A stretch of DNA of 64,000 nucleotides from Inquilinus sp. Marseille-Q2685 (lineage in GTDB: Bacteria > Pseudomonadota > Alphaproteobacteria > DSM-16000 > Inquilinaceae): positions 434,001 through 498,000 of the forward strand of contig NZ_CAKAKL010000001.1 in the NCBI RefSeq assembly GCF_916619195.1. Reading direction: 5' to 3'. Positions 58,596 to 64,000 of this stretch are shown here, in pieces (the first letter of the stretch is position 1; every line of letters begins with the position of its first letter). The notes below the pieces were generated by a model that saw only the letters and a program-made list of their open reading frames with translations, was not told the origin of the DNA and did not search any database. Position numbers and translations under genes: made by a program.

Positions 58596-59390
58596 ATGGA
58601 GATGACGGGCGAGCATCGGATCGCGGCGCCGCGGTCGGTGGTCTGGGAAGGGCTGAACGACCCCGAGGTGCTGCGCCGGTCGATTCCCGGCTGCGACAGC
58701 CTGGAGAAGACCTCGCCGACCGAGATGACGGCGACCGTCACCGCCAAGGTCGGGCCGGTCAAGGCCAGCTTCGGCGGCCAGGTCACCCTGTCCAACCTGA
58801 ACCCGCCGGAGAGCTACACCATCTCCGGCGAGGGCAAGGGCGGCGCCGCCGGATTCGCCAAGGGCGGCGCCGACGTCAGGCTGGTCGAGGATGGCGACGG
58901 CACCCTGCTGCAATACGCCGTGAAGGCCAATATCGGCGGCAAGCTGGCGCAGCTCGGCGCGCGGCTGATCGACGGCACCGCCAAGAAGATGGCGGACGAC
59001 TTCTTCGCCCGCTTCGCCGCCGAGATGGAGCAGCGCGCCGGCGCCGCCGCGCCCGCCCCTGCCCCGGCGGCCGAGCCCTTGGCGCCCGCGCCGGCCGAGG
59101 CAGCGCCGGCCGCGACCGAGATCCCGGTGCCGATTCCGGTCCCGGCCGAGACGGTGGTGACGCCGCCGAGCCCGGCCGAGGCGCCCAGCTTCGGCACCGC
59201 CGAGCCTGTCCCCGCGCCGCAGCCGGTGCCGGCCGCAGAGCCGGCGCCGAAGCCCGAACCCGCGGCCGCCGCCCCGCCCCGCCCCGCCCCGGCTCCCGCG
59301 CCCGAGGAGCGCCGCGGGGGCTTGAGTCCGGCAGTCTGGATCACGGCCCTGATCGTGATCGTGCTGGTGCTGCTGTACCTGTATTTGTAA
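58596..59390 (+). CDS. coxG: CoxG-like SRPBCC protein with membrane anchor
   Basis: 264 residues. Residues 1 to ~145 form the CoxG/SRPBCC domain: [52 protein letters not shown] and [15 protein letters not shown] long Pro/Ala-rich linker (~150-235) leads to one C-terminal membrane segment [18 protein letters not shown]. In Oligotropha, CoxG helps recruit CO dehydrogenase to the membrane; here it likely anchors the molybdenum hydroxylase encoded next. The start is ATG 58596 with AAGGGA upstream; the frame extension before it lacks similarity. Divergent from nhaD across 185 bp. Confidence 0.88.
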   Translation: MEMTGEHRIAAPRSVVWEGLNDPEVLRRSIPGCDSLEKTSPTEMTATVTAKVGPVKASFGGQVTLSNLNPPESYTISGEGKGGAAGFAKGGADVRLVEDGDGTLLQYAVKANIGGKLAQLGARLIDGTAKKMADDFFARFAAEMEQRAGAAAPAPAPAAEPLAPAPAEAAPAATEIPVPIPVPAETVVTPPSPAEAPSFGTAEPVPAPQPVPAAEPAPKPEPAAAAPPRPAPAPAPEERRGGLSPAVWITALIVIVLVLLYLYL

Positions 59391-59538
59391 CGCAGGCGGA
59401 ACCGTACCCTCGGCCGGCTTGACCGATCGTCGGACGAAACCTTAGCCTTCGCTCCGGGTGGCCTGATCGGGCACCGCAAGCGGCGTGCAACAGCCGCAGC
59501 CGGTGCCCGGCGGCCTGACGCCAGCTTGGGAGGATTCC

Positions 59539-60030
<492 letters not shown>

Positions 60031-60043
60031 GGGGGGCGCGGTC

Positions 60044-62407
60044 ATGGCACAAGACGGCATCGGCGCCCCGCTGCGCCGCAAGGAGGATTATCGTTTCCTG
60101 ACCGGCAACGGTCACTATACCGACGACATCAACCGCCCCGGCCAGGCCTACGCCTATTTCCTGCGTTCGCCGGTGGCGCATGCCCGGATCCGCGGCATCG
60201 ACACCAGCGCGGCCGAGGCGGCGCCCGGCGTCATCGCCGTGTTCACCGGCGAGGACCTGGCGAAGGACAAGGTCGGCGGGCTGATCTGCGGCTGGCTGGT
60301 CAAGTCGAAGAACGGCGAGCCGATGAAGGCCGGGCCGCACCCGGCTCTGGCCCAGGGCAAGGTCCGCTATGTCGGCGACCATGTCGCGGTGGTGATCGCC
60401 GAGACCAAGGACCAGGCCAAGGATGCGGCCGAGAAGATCAACGTCGACTACGAGGAGCTGCCGCCCGTCGTGCTGCCCGAGAAGGCCCGCGACGCCGGCG
60501 CCGCCCTGGTGCACGACGACATTCCGGCCAACACCGTCTACGAGTGGGAGTTGGGCAACAAGGCCGATGTCGAGGCCGCCTTCGCCCGCGCCGCCCATGT
60601 CACCAAGCTGGATCTGCAGAACAACCGGCTGATCCCGAACGCGATGGAGCCGCGGGCGGCGATCGGCGAATACGACCGCGGCTCGGACAGCTTCACCCTC
60701 TACACCACCAGCCAGAACCCGCATGTGGCGCGGCTGGTGCTGTCCGCCTTCATCGGCATCGCGCCGGAGCACAAGCTGCGGGTGATCGCGCCCGATGTCG
60801 GCGGCGGCTTCGGTTCGAAGATCTTCATCTATGCCGAGGAGACGGTCTGCGTCTGGGCGGCGAAGAAGGTCCGCCGGCCGGTGAAATGGACCGGCGAGCG
60901 CAGCGAGAGCTTCCTGGCCGACGCCCATGGCCGCGACCACGTCACCCATGCCGAGCTGGCGATGGACCAGGATGGCAAGTTCCTGGCCCTGCGCGTGCAC
61001 ACCACGGCCAATCTCGGCGCCTATCTCTCGACCTTCGCCAGCTGCGTGCCGACCTTCCTCTACGCGCCGCTGCTGTCGGGGCAATACGCCATCCCGGCGA
61101 TCTATTGCGAGGTCGACGGGGTCTACACCAACACCGCGCCGGTCGACGCCTATCGCGGCGCCGGGCGGCCGGAGGCGACCTATGTCATCGAGCACATCGT
61201 CGAGCTGGCGGCGCGCGAGCTGAAGCTGGACCCGGCGGAGCTGCGGCGCCGCAACTTCGTCCAGCCGAACCAGTATCCGTACCAGACGCCGGTGATCATG
61301 ACCTATGATTGCGGCGACTACCCGAAGGCGCTGGAGGAGGCGCTGAAGCTGGCCGACTACGCCGGCTTCCCGGCCCGCAAGGCCGAGAGCCAGAGCCGCG
61401 GCAAGCTGCGCGGCATCGGCTTCTCCAGCTACATCGAGGCTTGCGGCATCGCGCCGTCGGCCGCGGTCGGCTCGCTCGGCGCCGGCGTCGGCCTGTGGGA
61501 ATCGGCGAAGATCCGGTTCAACCCGACCGGCAATGTCGCCGTCTTCACCGGCAGCCACAGCCACGGCCAGGGGCACGAGACCGCCTTCGCCCAGCTGCTG
61601 TCGAGCACTCTCGGCGTGCCGGCCGACCAGGTCGAGGTCGTGCACGGCGACACCGACAAGACGCCCTTCGGCATGGGCACCTACGGCTCGCGCTCGCTGG
61701 CCGTCGGCGGATCCGCCATCGTCAAGGCGGCGGAGAAGATCATCGCCAAGGGCAAGAAGATCGCGGCCCACCAGCTCGAGGCGGCTGAGGCCGACATCGA
61801 GTTCAAGGACGGAAAGTTCACCGTGGCCGGCACCGACCGGTCGAAGACGATCCAGGAGGTCGCCTTCGCCGCCTATGTGCCGCACAACTATCCCGCGGGG
61901 GTGGAGCCGGGGCTGGAAGAGAGCGCCTTCTACGACCCGATCAACTTCACCTTTCCGGCCGGCACCCAGATCTGCGAGGTCGAGATCGACCCGGAGACCG
62001 GTGTGGTCACCGTCGCCAACTACACGGCGGTGGACGATTTCGGCCGGGTGATCAACCCGATGATCGTCGAGGGCCAGGTGCATGGCGGCGTGGCGCAAGG
62101 CCTGGGCCAGGCGCTGCTGGAGAACTGCGCCTATGATCCGGAGACCGGGCAGCTCCTGACCGGCTCCTTCATGGACTACTGCATGCCGCGGGCCGACGAC
62201 CTGCCCAGCTTCAAGGTCGGCATGATCGAGACCATCAACCCCTCCAACCCGCTCGGGGTGAAGGGCTGCGGCGAGGCCGGGGCGATCGCGGCGCCGGCGG
62301 CGCTGATGAACGCGATCACCGATGCGATCGGCCGCGACATGACCATGCCGGCGACGCCGGAGCGGGTGTGGCGGGCGATCCACACGCCCGCGATGGCGGC
62401 CGAGTGA
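60044..62407 (+). CDS. coxL: molybdenum hydroxylase large subunit, form II (CoxL-like)
   Basis: 787-residue Moco-binding catalytic subunit. Segments: [37 protein letters not shown], active-site loop [32 protein letters not shown] and the catalytic glutamate in [15 protein letters not shown]. The AYRGAGR loop makes it form II, and form I CO dehydrogenase needs AYRCSFR, so the substrate is probably not CO and remains unknown. It is about 13 residues longer than the orphan at 27536. Operon coxS-coxL-coxM with spacers of 13 and 11 bp. Confidence 0.92.
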   Translation: MAQDGIGAPLRRKEDYRFLTGNGHYTDDINRPGQAYAYFLRSPVAHARIRGIDTSAAEAAPGVIAVFTGEDLAKDKVGGLICGWLVKSKNGEPMKAGPHPALAQGKVRYVGDHVAVVIAETKDQAKDAAEKINVDYEELPPVVLPEKARDAGAALVHDDIPANTVYEWELGNKADVEAAFARAAHVTKLDLQNNRLIPNAMEPRAAIGEYDRGSDSFTLYTTSQNPHVARLVLSAFIGIAPEHKLRVIAPDVGGGFGSKIFIYAEETVCVWAAKKVRRPVKWTGERSESFLADAHGRDHVTHAELAMDQDGKFLALRVHTTANLGAYLSTFASCVPTFLYAPLLSGQYAIPAIYCEVDGVYTNTAPVDAYRGAGRPEATYVIEHIVELAARELKLDPAELRRRNFVQPNQYPYQTPVIMTYDCGDYPKALEEALKLADYAGFPARKAESQSRGKLRGIGFSSYIEACGIAPSAAVGSLGAGVGLWESAKIRFNPTGNVAVFTGSHSHGQGHETAFAQLLSSTLGVPADQVEVVHGDTDKTPFGMGTYGSRSLAVGGSAIVKAAEKIIAKGKKIAAHQLEAAEADIEFKDGKFTVAGTDRSKTIQEVAFAAYVPHNYPAGVEPGLEESAFYDPINFTFPAGTQICEVEIDPETGVVTVANYTAVDDFGRVINPMIVEGQVHGGVAQGLGQALLENCAYDPETGQLLTGSFMDYCMPRADDLPSFKVGMIETINPSNPLGVKGCGEAGAIAAPAALMNAITDAIGRDMTMPATPERVWRAIHTPAMAAE

Positions 62408-62418
62408 GGAGATAGACC

Positions 62419-63216
62419 ATGTATGCGTTCAATTACCAGAAGGCCTCCTCCGCGGCCGACGCGGTGGCCAAGCTGACCGCCGCCTCCGACGGGAAATTCC
62501 TGGCCGGCGGCATGACCTTGATCCCGACGCTGAAGCAGCGCCTGGCCTCGCCCTCCGACCTGGTCGACCTGGGCGGCGCGGCCGAGCTGAAGGGGATCAG
62601 GGAAGAGAATGGCGGCCTGACCATCGGCGCCATGACCACCCATGCCACGGTCGCGGCTTCCGACGTGGTGCGGCGGGTGATCCCCGCCCTCGCCGCCCTG
62701 GCCGGCGACATCGGCGACGCCCAGGTGCGCAACCGCGGCACCATCGGCGGCTCGGTCGCCAACAACGACCCCAGCGCCGACTACCCGGCGGCGGTACTGG
62801 CGCTCGGGGCGACGGTGCGCACGACCAAGCGCGAGATCGCGGCCGACGACTTCTTCCAAGGCCTGTTCACCACGGCGCTGGAGGAGGACGAGCTGATCAC
62901 TGCGATCCACTTCCCGAAGCCGGAGAAGGCCGCCTACATCAAGTTCGACAACCCGGCCAGCCGCTACGCCATGGTCGGGGTGTTCGTGGCGAAGACGGCG
63001 GGCGGCATCCGCGTCGCGGTCACCGGCGCGGGGTCGGACGGGGGGTTCCGCTGGGCGGAGGCCGAGCAGGCGCTGTCCGGCAATTTCTCCGCCGCGGCGC
63101 TGGACGGGCTGTCGGTCGACCCCGCCGGCATGAACGGCGACATCCACGGCTCGGCCGAATACCGGGCCCATCTGGTCAAGGTGATGGCCAAGCGCGCGGT
63201 CCAGGCCGCCGGCTGA
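62419..63216 (+). CDS. coxM: molybdenum hydroxylase medium subunit, FAD-binding (CoxM-like)
   Basis: 265-residue FAD subunit. FAD pyrophosphate loops are KFLAGGMTLIPTLKQRLA and the GDIGDAQVRNRGTIGGSVAN stretch followed by NDPSADYPA. The C-terminal domain includes VKVMAKRAVQAAG. It completes the small-large-medium set and would pass electrons on to a quinone or other acceptor. AGGAG lies just before the ATG. Confidence 0.94.
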   Translation: MYAFNYQKASSAADAVAKLTAASDGKFLAGGMTLIPTLKQRLASPSDLVDLGGAAELKGIREENGGLTIGAMTTHATVAASDVVRRVIPALAALAGDIGDAQVRNRGTIGGSVANNDPSADYPAAVLALGATVRTTKREIAADDFFQGLFTTALEEDELITAIHFPKPEKAAYIKFDNPASRYAMVGVFVAKTAGGIRVAVTGAGSDGGFRWAEAEQALSGNFSAAALDGLSVDPAGMNGDIHGSAEYRAHLVKVMAKRAVQAAG

Positions 63217-63279
63217 CCTACCGCTCGCGATGGACGGCCTGTCTCCGGGAGACCGGGGACAGGCCGTTGTCGTCTCGGC

Positions 63280-63318
63280 ATGACAGTCTTTGCCATGACA
63301 CTTGGCAAAGACTGTCAT
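63280..63318. promoter_or_regulatory. perfect 15-bp inverted repeat, probable parDE operator
   Basis: ATGACAGTCTTTGCC, 9-bp spacer, GGCAAAGACTGTCAT. The arms are exactly complementary. It ends 30 bp before the antitoxin start codon, where a ribbon-helix-helix antitoxin would bind to repress its own promoter. Confidence 0.75.
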
Positions 63319-63348
63319 ATCATGGCCCGGCCACCGCAGGAGGGCGCC

Positions 63349-63594
63349 ATGGCCACGATGAATGTTTCCCTGCCTGACACCTTGAAGGCTTGGGCGGAGA
63401 GGCAGGCTGAAGGCGGCCGCTACGGCAATGTTAGCGACTACGTCCGGGACCTGATCCGCAAGGACCAGGAGCGGACGGAAGCGATCGCCGCCTTGCAGGC
63501 TGCCATTACCGAGGGGGTCGAAAGCGGGGAACCCGAACCCTTCGACGCCGTGGCCTTCAAGCGTCGGATGCGACGACAGCATGCCGCCAAGTGA
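63349..63594 (+). CDS. parD: ParD-type antitoxin
   Basis: 81-residue ribbon-helix-helix antitoxin. ATMNVSLPDTLKAWAERQAE is the beta strand and first helix; YGNVSDYVRDLIRKDQER is the second helix. The C-terminal part (EPFDAVAFKRRMRRQHAAK) binds ParE. The start is ATG 63349 with GGAGGG upstream. It overlaps parE by 14 bp. Confidence 0.92.
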   Translation: MATMNVSLPDTLKAWAERQAEGGRYGNVSDYVRDLIRKDQERTEAIAALQAAITEGVESGEPEPFDAVAFKRRMRRQHAAK

Positions 63595-63901
63595 GGCAGA
63601 CCGGTATCGCCTGACTCCGGCTGCCCTGACCGATCTCGACGATATCTGGCGGTATTCGGCCGAAACTTGGTCCGCCGCGCAGGCCGATCGCTATTTGGAC
63701 GAACTCGTGCGTGTCTTCGAGATGATCGCTTCCGTGCCAACCCTGGCTCGGGAGCATCGCGAGTTCAATCCGCCGGTCCGCATCCATGCGTACCAAAGTC
63801 ATCTGATCATCTACACGCACGCAGGTGACCACGTCGCCATTCTACGCCTGCTCGGCGGACGGCAGGACTGGCTTGCCATCCTGAAAGCGGCGGACATCTG
63901 A
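63581..63901 (+). CDS. parE: ParE/RelE-superfamily toxin
   Basis: 106 residues. Family features: YRLTPAALTDLDDIWRYSAE, W then QADRYLDELVRVFEMIASVP, YQSHLIIYTHAGDHVAIL and LLGGRQDW at the end, the ParE core. It likely inhibits DNA gyrase as known ParE do, though RelE-like RNase action cannot be excluded. It follows parD with a 14-bp overlap; AGACGGAAG-type ribosome sites are weak, so translation is probably coupled. Confidence 0.92.
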   Translation: MPPSEADRYRLTPAALTDLDDIWRYSAETWSAAQADRYLDELVRVFEMIASVPTLAREHREFNPPVRIHAYQSHLIIYTHAGDHVAILRLLGGRQDWLAILKAADI

Positions 63902-63952
63902 GAATCCTCTGCCCCCTTCCCGAAACCGCGACCACCGCGCATTCTCGGGACC

Positions 63953-64000
63953 ATGCTCGACCCCGATGAGATCATCGGCTGGCTGCTCGGGCCGGCTCGC
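63953..64000 (+). CDS. start of an unidentified gene (runs off the right edge)
   Basis: An ATG at 63953 opens a frame reading MLDPDEIIGWLLGPAR up to the window end. Only 16 codons are visible, too few to name the product; an upstream ribosome site is not obvious (CGGGACC only). It is the only candidate for the last bases. Confidence 0.4.
   Translation, partial: MLDPDEIIGWLLGPAR

Overview
The window is high-G+C DNA with G/C-rich third codon positions. Gene content and order point to an alphaproteobacterium, most likely Rhodospirillales (an Inquilinus/Azospirillum-like genome; the genus is my inference). The main signs are the ntrBC-ntrYX-dat-hfq-hflX run, a fused ispDF, and the secG-pyrG-kdsA-eno-ftsB-pdhABC-lpd-lipA-ratA block. 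Nearly everything is chromosomal and housekeeping. I see no rRNA, CRISPR array, prophage or intact insertion sequence.

Layout. 1-8147 (minus): nitrogen regulators NtrB/NtrC and NtrY/NtrX, then a class IV aminotransferase, Hfq and the start of HflX. 8407-11642 (plus): an OmpA-domain protein, IspDF, PgpA and the stand-alone CinA/PncC amidase. 11601-12528: a small toxin-antitoxin cassette between two copies of a 57-bp direct repeat, the first of which forms the 3' end of cinA. 12576-14108: a secreted alpha/beta hydrolase, converging on ratA with a 46-bp antisense overlap. 14063-27324 (minus except cfa): ratA, lipA, the pyruvate dehydrogenase genes (lpd, pdhC, pdhB, pdhA), ftsB, eno, kdsA, pyrG and secG. 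27536-29860: an orphan molybdenum hydroxylase large subunit. 29867-37282 (minus): lysR, nudK, a small DUF4406-like gene, a prolyl oligopeptidase, guaB, rlmE and ppx. A tRNA-Gln(CUG) gene at 37456 is followed by a membrane protein of unknown function, an ankyrin protein and a possible 95-residue protein.

40579-43706 (minus): an acetoin-dehydrogenase-type complex (acoC, acoB, acoA) with no E3 of its own, then an OmpA lipoprotein and a lytic transglycosylase. 45530-51642 (plus): a probable catabolic operon with a GntR regulator, a Cys/Met-type PLP enzyme, a sugar-type ABC importer without an ATPase, and an acetamidase/formamidase. 51742-52430: a degenerate signal-peptidase-I-like gene, frameshifted and lacking both catalytic residues, between two near-identical palindromes. 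Then a 1-Cys peroxiredoxin, a TPP riboswitch controlling thiBPQ, an NhaD-type antiporter, a coxG-coxS-coxL-coxM molybdenum hydroxylase locus, and a parDE module behind a 15-bp perfect inverted repeat.

How the genes work together. NtrBC/NtrYX sense nitrogen status. PDH feeds acetyl-CoA to the TCA cycle; LipA makes its lipoyl cofactor and ThiBPQ imports thiamine for the TPP used by both E1 enzymes, so lipA, pdh, aco and thi are functionally linked. At least two families of palindromic repeats lie in the intergenic spaces. One copy supplies the acoC stop codon and another lies at the thiB/thiP junction. No clearly new multi-gene system is evident. The best leads are the repeat-flanked toxin-antitoxin cassette, the dead signal-peptidase homologue, the GntR/PLP/ABC/amidase operon, and 90 nt of exact identity between the lipoyl domains of pdhB and pdhC.
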